A DNA stretch of 64,000 nt, taken from positions 1 to 64,000 of the forward strand of contig CAUJKA010000030.1 in assembly GCA_963204965.1 (NCBI GenBank), read 5' to 3'. A model generated the notes under the pieces. The model had not been told where the DNA came from. It saw only the letters and a program-made list of their open reading frames with translations, and ran no database searches. This DNA comes from Planctomycetota bacterium (GTDB lineage Bacteria; Planctomycetota; Planctomycetia; Pirellulales; Pirellulaceae). The stretch's first letter is position 1; each line of letters begins with the position of its first letter. Shown here one piece after another: positions 1 through 8,399 of this stretch. Position numbers and translations under genes: made by a program.

Positions 1-906
1 CTCGAAGCCGCTGCTTCGTTGCAGATCAGTACCGGTGCGCAGGCCATGCTCATTCTGACCGATGGTTCGATGGACTGGGAAAAGGTCCGACAGACCGTTC
101 CTGCAGTCATCGACGAGATCATCGTTGCGGCAGATTCTGCTGAAGATCTTAAGGGTGCCGAGGCTGCGGGACTGACTCCCCTGCCCCTCCACAAAGAAAA
201 ATCGCCGTTGCTCGAGCGATTGCAACACGCGTTGCTCGAGGCTGTGGCGGATGGATTGGTTCGAGCCGACGAAGATGTGGTGGCCATCTATTGTGGCTTC
301 GAGCACCAAAAGCTGGATTCGATCAGCCATATTCGTCTCGACGATCGACTGCGAAGGTTGACTTCCCGAGACTTGCAACGTTTGGAAAGCAGCGTACCGC
401 TCAAAAGCCTAAAGACCGTCATTGATTTGGCCGCGCAGATTGGCCGCGAAGGACGTGAGGGCAAGAAGGTCGGAGCACTGTTTGTCATCGGCGACACCCG
501 ACAGGTGCTCAAGCACTGCAAAGATTCGGGCTTCGATCCGCTTCGAGGCTACAAGCGCGAGATGCGCAATCTGAGCGACCCGAAAGTTCGCGAAGACCTG
601 AAAGAAATCTCTCAAATGGATGGCGCGTTCGTAATTGCTCCTGATGGAGTTGTTGAGAAGAGTCGCCAGATTTTGGAAGTGGCTCACGCAAACTTGACTC
701 TGTCCAAAGGGTTGGGCTCACGACATTGGGCAGCCGCTGCCATTTCGCAAATCACGAACGCTATCGCTATCGTTGTTAGCCAATCTACCGGAACGGTTCG
801 CATTTTCCAAAATGGCGATAACGTACTTCGCATTGAACCGATGGACAACAACGTGAAGTGGCAGGAGTTCAACTACGAACCGCCACCAGCGAGTCCAGAA
901 GAGTGA
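1..906 (+). CDS. Diadenylate cyclase (DisA_N/DAC domain), 5' end outside window
   Basis: Probable c-di-AMP synthase, condensing two ATP into the second messenger c-di-AMP. The frame is open back to base 1 and no convincing start is visible (the first candidate is a TTG at 19), so the gene is treated as 5'-truncated by the window. Counting from that TTG, residues 1-125 form an alpha/beta region like the pyruvate-kinase C-terminal-type domain that precedes the cyclase domain in DacZ-type enzymes. Residues 130-270 are the DAC domain, with DGA at 201-203 and GSRHWAAA at 233-240. The second catalytic motif is normally RHR; here it reads RHW, the one odd point. The short Pro-rich tail is unremarkable. 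The domain call is strong; activity is inference. Confidence 0.85.
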   Translation, partial: LEAAASLQISTGAQAMLILTDGSMDWEKVRQTVPAVIDEIIVAADSAEDLKGAEAAGLTPLPLHKEKSPLLERLQHALLEAVADGLVRADEDVVAIYCGFEHQKLDSISHIRLDDRLRRLTSRDLQRLESSVPLKSLKTVIDLAAQIGREGREGKKVGALFVIGDTRQVLKHCKDSGFDPLRGYKREMRNLSDPKVREDLKEISQMDGAFVIAPDGVVEKSRQILEVAHANLTLSKGLGSRHWAAAAISQITNAIAIVVSQSTGTVRIFQNGDNVLRIEPMDNNVKWQEFNYEPPPASPEE

Positions 907-913
907 TTAGCAG

Positions 914-955
914 GCGTGAGGCTTGAGCCTAAAACCTAAAGCCTAAAGCCTAAAA
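914..955. repeat. Period-7 tandem tract (six heptads)
   Basis: Six consecutive 7-base units run from 914 to 955: GCGTGAG, GCTTGAG, CCTAAAA, CCTAAAG, CCTAAAG, CCTAAAA. The tract ends next to the AGGGG ribosome-binding site of the following gene. Comparable heptad tracts lie at 2637-2699, 18811-18831, 18902-18936 and 38318-38359. Confidence 0.8.
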
Positions 956-970
956 AGGGGTGTGCTTAAG

Positions 971-1429
971 ATGGATCGATCGCTGATTGACGAATATGTT
1001 GCCGGTGGAGAGAAGCTGAAGTCGGCTTATGCGGGTTTGAGTCTCGAACAATTAATGGCACACCCTGTTCCCAACACATGGTCGTTGCATCAGATCGCAG
1101 TGCACATGATGGATAGCGACTTGATCGGCAGCGATCGCATGAAACGGATCGCTTGCATGGACAAGCCGCTGCTAATTGGTTACGACGAAACTGGCTTTAG
1201 CAATCTACCCGGCTCAGTCGATATCGACGCGATGGAAGCAATCGATGTCTTTGCTCGTAATCGAGTCTTGACTGGCAAGATACTCTACAAGTTGCCCGGC
1301 GAATCCTTTCAGCGCTACGGGATTCACAGCGAAAAAGGCAAGGTGACCTTGGAGGAGATGGTCAAGGGCTACATTGAGCACTTGGCAGGCCATCTTCTGT
1401 GGGTCGAAAAGAAACGAGCCATGGTTTAG
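971..1429 (+). CDS. DinB/YfiT-like four-helix protein
   Basis: A 152-residue protein of the DinB-like superfamily, four-helix bundles that often bind a divalent metal through three histidines and in some members act as thiol-dependent transferases. Seen here: SLHQIAVHMMDSD near residues 48-60, and YIEHLAGHLLWVEKKR at the C-terminus, which supplies the paired histidines typical of the fold. ATG 971 is preferred over the GTG at 962 because AGGGG at 956-960 lies about ten bases upstream of 971 but immediately against 962. Downstream it converges on nnrE across a long inverted repeat. The substrate cannot be predicted. Confidence 0.75.
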   Translation: MDRSLIDEYVAGGEKLKSAYAGLSLEQLMAHPVPNTWSLHQIAVHMMDSDLIGSDRMKRIACMDKPLLIGYDETGFSNLPGSVDIDAMEAIDVFARNRVLTGKILYKLPGESFQRYGIHSEKGKVTLEEMVKGYIEHLAGHLLWVEKKRAMV

Positions 1430-1434
1430 TGCTT

Positions 1435-1531
1435 GTTCAACGTAATCAATTACGTTGAACGTAGTGGAATTCGCCAGAATTCCTGTTGCTTCTTTACCCG
1501 TGCTGTCGGAATACTGGCGAATCCCACTACG
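1435..1531. repeat. Double inverted repeat between convergent genes
   Basis: Two nested structures fill the gap between the convergent DinB-like gene and nnrE. First, 1435-1460 is a palindrome with perfect 12-base arms and a 2-base centre (GTTCAACGTAAT / ATTACGTTGAAC). Second, 1460-1483 pairs with 1508-1531 in 24-base arms with two mismatches (CGTAGTGGAATTCGCCAG against CTGGCGAATCCCACTACG). The right arm overlaps the last five bases of nnrE. There is no long T run on either strand, so it may be a repeat element rather than a simple terminator. Confidence 0.8.
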
Positions 1532-2207
1532 AACCGTATTCGCAGATCAGTTCTTCGATCTGAGTGGCGCTGATGCCAATGGGTAAGACTTCGATAGCAC
1601 CGAATTTGCCAGCCGCGTCGGGCAGCACCATGCTTGGCTTGCGAGCGACAAAGGTCAAAGTGTGTTGCGTTTTGAAAAATGGTTGGCCTGTTTCACCCGA
1701 GTCGGCGTCGATGCCAGTAGGTATGTCGATCGCAACTTTAGCTGCCGGTGACTGATTAGCTGCTGCGATCCATGAAGCTAGCGGTTCACGCGGGTTTCCA
1801 TTTGCTCCCGTGCCTAGCATCGCGTCTATGATCAGCTCGGCGTCTGCGATGAGTGGTATGGCTTGGTGCCAAGAGGTCGCATCAAGGATTCGCAAGGAAG
1901 TGCATTTGCCATTCAAAAGAATCTGACAATTGCGTAGGTTATCGCTCGATAGTTTTTCTAGAGGCCCTTGTACGAAACAGACACAGGGCCAGCCTAGTGT
2001 TCCAAGATGCCTCGCTAGGACCACTCCATCGCCGCCATTGTTTCCCGAACCGCACAGGATCACCGTTGTGGGGCGATTGGGAAATCGATCAACAATCCAA
2101 CGAGCACAGTTAGAAGCTGCGTTTTCCATCAATACAAGCGATTCCATCCCGAAATGTTCGATAGCTCGCCGGTCAACGTTGCGAATGGCGGCAGTCGAAA
2201 GCACCAT
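1527..2207 (-). CDS. nnrE: NAD(P)H-hydrate epimerase (YjeF N-terminal domain)
   Basis: Repairs damaged NAD(P)H by interconverting the R and S epimers of NAD(P)HX. The Rossmann-like YjeF_N domain fills the protein (226 residues from the chosen ATG). Visible signatures are the N-terminal helix with VDRRAIEHFG, the nucleotide-binding stretch CGSGNNGGDGVVLARHL, the acidic IIDAMLGTGANG and the late DIPTGIDADSG. The ATG at 2207 gives the usual MVLSTAAIR-type start; a longer reading begins ten residues upstream. The ADP-dependent dehydratase (NnrD) domain, fused in many bacteria, is absent and must be encoded elsewhere if present. Confidence 0.88.
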   Translation of the reverse strand: MVLSTAAIRNVDRRAIEHFGMESLVLMENAASNCARWIVDRFPNRPTTVILCGSGNNGGDGVVLARHLGTLGWPCVCFVQGPLEKLSSDNLRNCQILLNGKCTSLRILDATSWHQAIPLIADAELIIDAMLGTGANGNPREPLASWIAAANQSPAAKVAIDIPTGIDADSGETGQPFFKTQHTLTFVARKPSMVLPDAAGKFGAIEVLPIGISATQIEELICEYGS

Positions 2208-2404
2208 TTTTCGAAGAATTTCCCAGTGGTTACGCAACTGTTAGCCTCAATATTCTGTATGGATTGCCCTGCTGAGTTCTGCAATCTTGGCTACAATATC
2301 CGCAGTTAAAATCCGTAGTGTCGCTTTGGAAATGTAGTATCACATTTCCAATTTGGCACTTCGGTGTTTGCAACCTACTCAACTCTTCGAATCTTGCAGC
2401 GATC

Positions 2405-2632
2405 ATGCCACTGTACGAGTATCAATGCCCAAAGTGTAACCGACAGGTTGAAATCTTGGTACGAAACTTGGAAGAGAAACCTGCCTGTCCCGAATGTGGC
2501 GCCAAGAACTTGCAGCGACAACTAAGCGTTGCAGCGGCTCCATCTATCGGAGGAAAGTCGTTGCCCGTATCGCATCAAGGCGGCGGCTGTGGTCGTCCTC
2601 AGTGCGGAAGCGGCAAATGCATGTTTGAGTAA
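2405..2632 (+). CDS. FmdB-family zinc ribbon protein
   Basis: A 75-residue protein with the FmdB/CxxC_CxxC_SSSS-type zinc ribbon: MPLYEYQCPKCNRQVEILV at the N-terminus, then CPEC about 20 residues later. A Gly/Cys-rich tail (GGGCGRPQCGSGKCMFE) has four more cysteines. The ATG at 2405 is chosen because MPLYEYxC is the invariant family start; an upstream extension in the same frame has no family resemblance. The function of the family is unknown; regulatory or metal-related roles have been proposed. The gene stands alone between nnrE and the DUF1080 fusion. Confidence 0.85.
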   Translation: MPLYEYQCPKCNRQVEILVRNLEEKPACPECGAKNLQRQLSVAAAPSIGGKSLPVSHQGGGCGRPQCGSGKCMFE

Positions 2633-2636
2633 GGCT

Positions 2637-2699
2637 TCTGATTTCCAACGTCACAATTCACACTTCCAACTTCATCCTCCTGCCCTCATTCCTCTCCTC
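2637..2699. repeat. Degenerate period-7 tract
   Basis: Nine pyrimidine-rich heptads can be read in register (TCTGATT, TCCAACG, TCACAAT, TCACACT, TCCAACT, TCATCCT, CCTGCCC, TCATTCC, TCTCCTC). The tract starts just after the FmdB-type stop and ends 21 bases before the next ATG. Units vary, so the periodicity is weaker than at 914-955. Confidence 0.55.
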
Positions 2700-2720
2700 G
2701 CATCTTAGGTAACCACCTTC

Positions 2721-4625
2721 ATGAGACTCCGCAACTTAGCCCTATTGTCGGCTGCGATCTTCCTTCTCAATTCATCGTCTGCCGTAAACGGCCAATCAAC
2801 AGCCAACCAACTGACCCGTGCCGAAGAGATCAGCGGATGGCAATTGTTGTTTGATGGCAAGTCAGCCGATAAATTCCGCAACTACAAAAAAGAGACCATC
2901 AACGACGGATGGAAGATCGACGACGGAGCGCTAACGCGGGCTGCGGGTGGTGCTGGCGATATCATCACCAAAGACAAGTACAAGAACTTTGAACTCTCGC
3001 TGGAGTACAAGATCGCTCCAGAAGGCAATAGCGGACTAATGTTCCATGTCGACGAGAGCGAAGGAGCGCCTTGGGTAACTGGCCCAGAAATTCAGGTCCA
3101 AGACAATGCCAAAGGCCATGATCCGCAATTGTCTGGCTGGCTGTATCAAATGTACCAGCCTGGCAAAGAGGGCGACAAGATTCTGGATGCCACTCGACCA
3201 GCTGGGAATTGGAATCAGATCTACTTGAAGATCTCGCCTCAGTCCTGTGAAGTCTGCATGAACGGCGTTCGATACTACTCGTTTCGCTTAGGCGACAAGG
3301 GATGGAATGATCGCCTAGCCAAGAGCAAGTTCGCTCAGATGGCCAAGTTCGGCAAGCTTGGCGAAGGCCACATCTGTCTTCAAGATCACGGCGATCAAGT
3401 TGCGTATCGCAATATTAAGATTCGCAAACTCAATGACGATGGCTCTCTTCCGAAAGCTCCCGTCGACGGCAAGCTGAATGTTGTTGCTAAGCCTGCTTTC
3501 CCCAATCTCAAGTGGGAAGGATACGAACCAATTGATGACAATGGCAACGTCGCTAAGCAATTGCGCATCCTCGAACTGACCTATGCAAAAGGCGTTCCAC
3601 ACCGATTGTTCGCCGCGGCTCAAAACGGTGTCGTCTACACACTCGAGAATAAGCCTGAAGTCGAACAGGCATCCGTAGTGCTGGACATTCGCGAGAAGGT
3701 CAGCAAGTGGTGGATTAACGGCGGCACCAACGAGCAAGGGCTTTTGGGATTGGCCATGCACCCGAAGTTCAAAGAGAACGGCCAGTTCTTCGTTTGTTAC
3801 ACACTTCTCTCGGATGATCGCACTGTTGTCTCTCGATTTAAGACGTTGAAGGATAACCCACTCAAGGCTGACCCAGCTTCGGAAGAGGTGATCTTTGAAG
3901 TGGCTCAGCCCTTTAAGAATCACAATGGTGGAGCGATTGAATTTGGTCCAGACGGATTTCTTTATATCGCTATGGGCGATGGTGGCTTCCGAAACGATCC
4001 ACATGCCAATGGTGAAAACTTGGAATCGAATCTTGGAAAGATCCTTCGCATCGACATCGATGGCGCTGCCGACGGAAAGAAGTATCGCATTCCATCGGAC
4101 AACCCATTCTTAAGCGTCTCAGGTGCTAAGCCTGAAATCTTTGCATTAGGCCTGCGAAATCCTTGGCGAATTGCTTTTGACAAAGCGACTGGCAAACTCT
4201 GGTGCGGTGATGTTGGCCAGGAGTTATGGGAAGAGATCGACATCATCGAAAAGGGCGGTAACTACGGTTGGAGCAGCCGCGAAGGCAGCAAGCCGTTTTG
4301 GAATCGCAACTCCAACGAGAAGTTTCCACCGAAGGAACCTGTATGGGAGTATGACCACGGTGTTGGTAAGAGTATCACTGGTGGCCGCGTCTATCGAAGC
4401 TCACGAGTCCCACAGCTAAACGGCAAGTACTTGTACGCTGACTATGTAAGTGGAGGCGTGTGGGCTCTTACTTATGACCAGACTGCCGGCAAAGCGACTC
4501 GCAATGAAGAGATCACCGCTGGCGGTATTCCAGTTCTGGCTTTCGGTGAAGACGAAAGTGGCGAAGTTTACTACGCAACCGACAACGGACACGCGAAGTG
4601 TATTTTTAAGTTCGAGTCGCAGTAA
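2721..4625 (+). CDS. Secreted DUF1080 (3-keto-disaccharide hydrolase-like) + glucose/sorbosone dehydrogenase fusion
   Basis: A 634-residue exported protein joining two carbohydrate domains. Residues 1-25 form a signal peptide. Residues 35-240 are a DUF1080 jelly-roll (LFDGKSADKFRNY, then GNSGLMFHVDE and GPEIQVQDN), a family known for 3-keto-glycoside hydrolase members. Residues 255-632 are a six-bladed GSDH/PQQ sugar dehydrogenase-type propeller (LLGLAMHPKF, HNGGAIEFGPDGFLYIAMGDGG, ALGLRNPWRIAFD, GDVGQELWEEIDIIEKGGNYGW). Both families are expanded in planctomycetes. The pairing suggests oxidation and cleavage of a polysaccharide-derived sugar in the periplasm; the substrate is unknown. A short terminator-like hairpin follows the stop. 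Confidence 0.85.
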   Translation: MRLRNLALLSAAIFLLNSSSAVNGQSTANQLTRAEEISGWQLLFDGKSADKFRNYKKETINDGWKIDDGALTRAAGGAGDIITKDKYKNFELSLEYKIAPEGNSGLMFHVDESEGAPWVTGPEIQVQDNAKGHDPQLSGWLYQMYQPGKEGDKILDATRPAGNWNQIYLKISPQSCEVCMNGVRYYSFRLGDKGWNDRLAKSKFAQMAKFGKLGEGHICLQDHGDQVAYRNIKIRKLNDDGSLPKAPVDGKLNVVAKPAFPNLKWEGYEPIDDNGNVAKQLRILELTYAKGVPHRLFAAAQNGVVYTLENKPEVEQASVVLDIREKVSKWWINGGTNEQGLLGLAMHPKFKENGQFFVCYTLLSDDRTVVSRFKTLKDNPLKADPASEEVIFEVAQPFKNHNGGAIEFGPDGFLYIAMGDGGFRNDPHANGENLESNLGKILRIDIDGAADGKKYRIPSDNPFLSVSGAKPEIFALGLRNPWRIAFDKATGKLWCGDVGQELWEEIDIIEKGGNYGWSSREGSKPFWNRNSNEKFPPKEPVWEYDHGVGKSITGGRVYRSSRVPQLNGKYLYADYVSGGVWALTYDQTAGKATRNEEITAGGIPVLAFGEDESGEVYYATDNGHAKCIFKFESQ

Positions 4626-4661
4626 GGTGCTGTGGCCCCGCGAAGCTTTATCAAGTCAACA

Positions 4662-4690
4662 ACCGCCAGCCATTCGCTGGCGGTGTTTCT
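4662..4690 (+). terminator. Likely intrinsic terminator after the DUF1080/GSDH gene
   Basis: Perfect 9-base stem ACCGCCAGC (4662-4670) with GCTGGCGGT (4676-4684), loop CATTC, then GTTTCT. The stem is GC-rich but the T tract is short, so termination strength is uncertain. Confidence 0.6.
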
Positions 4691-4747
4691 AATCCGGTTT
4701 TCTAGTCAAGCTTTGTGATATTTGATTTCAATTTTGGAGAGATTCAC

Positions 4748-5851
4748 GTGATTATTGGTGTTCCTGCAGAGATCAAGTCTGATGAGTATCGCGTGGCAAT
4801 GTTGCCAGTCGGCGTTGAAGAGCTGACTTCGCGAGGCCATCAAGTGGTTGTGCAAGCAGGAGCCGGATTGGGCTCGGGCTTAGCCGACCACGCTTATTTG
4901 CAGGCTGGAGCCCACATGGTCTCCAACATTGAAGACGTTTACGCCAAGGCTCAGTTGATCGTCAAAGTGAAGGAGCCTCAACCAAACGAGTACCCGCTAA
5001 TCCGCGCCGATCATACGCTCTTCACCTACTTTCACTTCGCTGCCAGCCGCGACCTGACGGACGCCATGTTGCAGTCAGGAGCGACTTGTCTGGCTTACGA
5101 AACTTTGGAAGACCAGCAAGGACGCTTGTGCTTGTTGACTCCGATGAGCGAAGTTGCTGGGCGGATGAGCATCCAAGAGGGTGCCAAGTATCTTGAGCGA
5201 CCACAGATGGGTCGTGGAATACTGTTGGGTGGAGTTCCCGGTGTTGCTCCGGCGCACATTACGATCCTTGGCGGCGGTGTCGTGGGAGCCAACGCAGCCA
5301 GGATTGCGGCAGGCTTTCAAGCCGACGTAGCTATTTTGGACGTGAACATGGATCGACTTCGTTATCTTGACGATGTGATGCCACCAAACGTCAACGCACT
5401 TTTTAGTGATAGACATACAATTCGCGAAGAGCTGCGATTGGCGGACTTGGTGATTGGTTCAGTCTTGATTCGGGGCGCTAAGGCACCGCATTTGGCTTCT
5501 CGTGAAGATCTCAAGTTGATGAAGCCAGGGTCGGTGATCATCGACGTGGCTATCGACCAGGGCGGTTGTTTTGAAACTAGCCGACCGACCACCCACAAAG
5601 ATCCGACCTACCTTGTGGATGATGTCTTGCACTACTGCGTGACAAATATGCCAGGAGCTGTGGGGCGAACGAGCACATTTGCGTTGTGCAATGTGACTTT
5701 GCCTTGGGTATTGCGTTTGGTATCGATGGGAGTTGAACGATCGCTCAAGGAGTGCACTGCTCTTCGAACAGCGGCTAACGTCGTCAATCATCAAGTGACG
5801 AATCGTCCGGTTGCCGATACGTTCGGTCTGCCTTACGCTTCGATGGCTTAA
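4748..5851 (+). CDS. ald: Alanine dehydrogenase
   Basis: Catalyses reversible NAD-dependent oxidative deamination of L-alanine to pyruvate and ammonium, linking nitrogen and carbon supply. The 367-residue length suits the family (about 370). The N-terminal domain shows IIGVPAEIKSDEYRVAMLP with the substrate-binding Arg, the Lys in VKVKEPQ and the catalytic His in TYFHFAASR. The Rossmann core is ILGGGVVGANAARIAAG, and DVAIDQGGCFETSRPTTHKDP is conserved in Ald. GTG 4748 is chosen because GGAGA lies about eight bases upstream and it gives the canonical MIIGVP start. It is separated by 19 bases from mtnA and probably cotranscribed with it. Confidence 0.95.
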   Translation: MIIGVPAEIKSDEYRVAMLPVGVEELTSRGHQVVVQAGAGLGSGLADHAYLQAGAHMVSNIEDVYAKAQLIVKVKEPQPNEYPLIRADHTLFTYFHFAASRDLTDAMLQSGATCLAYETLEDQQGRLCLLTPMSEVAGRMSIQEGAKYLERPQMGRGILLGGVPGVAPAHITILGGGVVGANAARIAAGFQADVAILDVNMDRLRYLDDVMPPNVNALFSDRHTIREELRLADLVIGSVLIRGAKAPHLASREDLKLMKPGSVIIDVAIDQGGCFETSRPTTHKDPTYLVDDVLHYCVTNMPGAVGRTSTFALCNVTLPWVLRLVSMGVERSLKECTALRTAANVVNHQVTNRPVADTFGLPYASMA

Positions 5852-5870
5852 TCGACTGAATTGTTGGACT

Positions 5871-6944
5871 ATGAATCAGCCTGCACTGAGTGCTCAATGG
5901 ATCGGCGACGAGCACGGTCACTTGCGTTTGCTGGATCAGACCTTACTACCATCGCGGCAAGTCATGTTGGACTGCCGCGATGTCGAGACGGTTTGGGAAG
6001 CGATAAAAATGTTGCGTGTTCGTGGAGCGCCAGCGATCGGAATTGCTGCGGCCTACGGAGTACTGCTAGCTCGCGTCGATGGTAATTCTGCGGATGTGGC
6101 GAGCGCCGATCGACTTGCCGAACAAGTTGCCGCCTATCGCAAAGCCGCGGACTATCTTGCAACTAGCCGTCCCACGGCAGTCAACCTGTTCTGGGCACTC
6201 GATCGTATGCGACGGGTGCTCGATCGACCGATAGCTTCCATCGAATCGCTTAGGCATTCGATGTGGCAAGAAGCGGTTCGCATTCATGAAGAAGACCGGC
6301 AGATGTGCCGCGCAATCGGTCGCTTCGGGGCAGAGTTGATTCCGCAGTCGGCAACTATTCTTACTCACTGCAATGCCGGTGGATTAGCAACCAGTGAGTA
6401 CGGAACTGCACTTAGCGTGATGTTCACATGTGCCGAGCAAGGCAAGAAGATCAACGTCTATGCCGACGAAACGCGACCGTTGTGGCAGGGGTCGCGACTG
6501 ACTGCGTTTGAACTGCACGCGGCCGGCATTCCCACCACCGTGATTTGCGATTCGATGGCAGCGCACGTAATGCAAACGAAGAAAGTGGATGCTGTCATCG
6601 TGGGTGCCGATCGCATTACGGCTCGTGGCGATACGGCCAACAAGATTGGAACCTACGGACTCGCTGTTTCGGCGAAGTATCACGGAGTCCCATTTTACGT
6701 CGCGGCGCCTAGCAGTACTTTCGATCTTACTCTGGTAAGCGGGAAAGAGATTCCTATCGAGCAACGAGATCAGGGTGAGATCACTAAACCCTATGGAATT
6801 CCTTTGGCTCCCGAAGGAGTCAACGCTTATAATCCAGCCTTCGATGTCACGCCCGCCGAGCTAATTACGGCAATCATCACAGAGCGAGGCGTGATTAGTC
6901 CTGTAACGGAACGCGAAGTTCGATCCATGGTTGGGTCGTCTTAA
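5871..6944 (+). CDS. mtnA: S-methyl-5-thioribose-1-phosphate isomerase
   Basis: Methionine salvage enzyme converting 5-methylthioribose-1-phosphate to 5-methylthioribulose-1-phosphate; belongs to the eIF2B-like fold. Signatures: RGAPAIGIAAAYGVLLA near residue 50, the catalytic-Cys motif THCNAGGLATSEYGTALSV, GADRITARGDTANKIGTYG carrying the catalytic Asp, and PFYVAAPSSTFD near the end. The ATG at 5871 gives MNQPALSAQWIG and a 357-residue protein, normal for MtnA. No other salvage gene is adjacent. The same fold includes ribose-1,5-bisphosphate isomerases, but the motif set favours MtnA. Confidence 0.93.
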   Translation: MNQPALSAQWIGDEHGHLRLLDQTLLPSRQVMLDCRDVETVWEAIKMLRVRGAPAIGIAAAYGVLLARVDGNSADVASADRLAEQVAAYRKAADYLATSRPTAVNLFWALDRMRRVLDRPIASIESLRHSMWQEAVRIHEEDRQMCRAIGRFGAELIPQSATILTHCNAGGLATSEYGTALSVMFTCAEQGKKINVYADETRPLWQGSRLTAFELHAAGIPTTVICDSMAAHVMQTKKVDAVIVGADRITARGDTANKIGTYGLAVSAKYHGVPFYVAAPSSTFDLTLVSGKEIPIEQRDQGEITKPYGIPLAPEGVNAYNPAFDVTPAELITAIITERGVISPVTEREVRSMVGSS

Positions 6945-6972
6945 ATTACTCAACAATTCAGCGAGTTCACCG

Positions 6973-8379
6973 ATGCATCTTGGTAAATATTTCTCCTGTC
7001 GGCCTTTAACCATTGTTGTATCGCTGAGTCTTCTGGCTGCGCTTGGTCATCCAGCTTGCACCATCGCACAAGAAGCTGTTGAGACGGCAAAAGTCGATCG
7101 TCTGGTACAGCCTTATCTCGATAGCAAGACTTTGGGCGGCCTTAGCGTCGGCATTCTGCATCGCGGTAAGAAGACTTTTGTTGGGTACGGTTCTTCAAAA
7201 TCCGCTTCAGCGGCGAAACCAGATGAGAATACTGTGTATGAAATTGGTTCGATCACTAAAGTCTTCACCAGTTTGTTGCTTGCAGATGCGATCAATCGAG
7301 GTCTGGTGAAATTGGATCAGCCGATTACTGAGCTGTTTCCAAGCGATTTGTCTAAGCCGCATGCCAGCCTTTCAAAGATCAACTTCAAGCAGCTTTCGAC
7401 ACACACATCGGGACTGCCCAGGATGCCCAGCAATTTTGACTTAAGCAATGTCGACAATCCGTATGCCACGTACGATCCTCAGAAGATGTTTGAGTTCCTT
7501 CACGATCATCGACTGACGCGCGAGCCAGGAAAGAAGACCGAATACTCCAACCTAGGCGTGGGGTTGTTGGGATACTTAATTGCAAGTAAGCAGAAGACAG
7601 AATACGAGGCTCTTCTGAAAGAGAAATTGCTCGCGCCACTGCAGATGAACGACTCGGTTACAACGCTCAATGAGAAGGTCAAGCCTCGATTGGCTCAGGG
7701 GCACGATTCGGATGGTATCGATCGTGGGCCTTGGGATTTTTTATCCTTAGCCGCTGCAGGTGCCATACGCAGCACGGCCGCTGACATGCTCAAGTTTGCT
7801 GAAGCGAACTTACATCCCAGCGAGACCATGCGCGAGATGTTTGATCTGGCATGGAAAGAGCAACAGCCAGGATTAACGAAAGACGATCGAGCGATGGGGT
7901 TAGGATGGTTTATTGCCGGAGATGGTCACACACGTTTTCACAACGGACAGACCGGCGGGTATCATTCGGCCCTGTTCATCAGTCGCAAATTGGATCTGGC
8001 TGTTGTCATTTTGTCGAATACCGCGACCGGTGAAGTCGATCGACTGGCTGAGGATATCTTCAAGATGGTAGCTGGAGACCCTGTCGAACCGCGAAAGTTT
8101 GACACGGCAATCGTAGTGCCCGAAGAGGTCATGAAACGGTACGTGGGCGTTTACGAACTCGTACCGAATGTTGACTTCACAGTTAGCGTGCAGGATGGAA
8201 TGTTGATGGTTGGCCTGACAGGACAGCAGACAATCCGAGTCTATCCAAAGTCTGAAACACTTTGGGAGTACAAGGTGGTCAAAGCTACAATCACCTTCCG
8301 CCAGGATAAGGAAGGTAATTGGAATGAACTAGTCCTATTCCAAAACGGCATTCGTCAGCGTGCTAAACGCAAGCCGTAG
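6973..8379 (+). CDS. Secreted serine hydrolase, beta-lactamase class C/PBP-like
   Basis: Exported penicillin-recognising-fold hydrolase of 468 residues. A signal peptide covers roughly residues 1-32 (LTIVVSLSLLAALGHPACTIAQ). Active-site elements are all present: SITK at 93-96 (nucleophile Ser), YSN at 191-193, and a third-motif equivalent HNGQTGGYH. The C-terminal region (about 380-468) looks like the small beta-barrel domain found after the catalytic domain in many planctomycete and Bacteroidetes homologues. Substrate could be a beta-lactam, a D-amino peptide or an ester; the sequence does not decide. ATG 6973 is favoured because the signal peptide follows directly; the longer in-frame start would overlap mtnA. 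Confidence 0.85.
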   Translation: MHLGKYFSCRPLTIVVSLSLLAALGHPACTIAQEAVETAKVDRLVQPYLDSKTLGGLSVGILHRGKKTFVGYGSSKSASAAKPDENTVYEIGSITKVFTSLLLADAINRGLVKLDQPITELFPSDLSKPHASLSKINFKQLSTHTSGLPRMPSNFDLSNVDNPYATYDPQKMFEFLHDHRLTREPGKKTEYSNLGVGLLGYLIASKQKTEYEALLKEKLLAPLQMNDSVTTLNEKVKPRLAQGHDSDGIDRGPWDFLSLAAAGAIRSTAADMLKFAEANLHPSETMREMFDLAWKEQQPGLTKDDRAMGLGWFIAGDGHTRFHNGQTGGYHSALFISRKLDLAVVILSNTATGEVDRLAEDIFKMVAGDPVEPRKFDTAIVVPEEVMKRYVGVYELVPNVDFTVSVQDGMLMVGLTGQQTIRVYPKSETLWEYKVVKATITFRQDKEGNWNELVLFQNGIRQRAKRKP

Positions 8380-8399
8380 CTTTTGTCGTTCGCCCACAC

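Noticed and set aside
3315..4004. 229-codon minus-strand frame
   Set aside because: It is antisense to the GSDH propeller, whose conserved motifs fill the plus strand.
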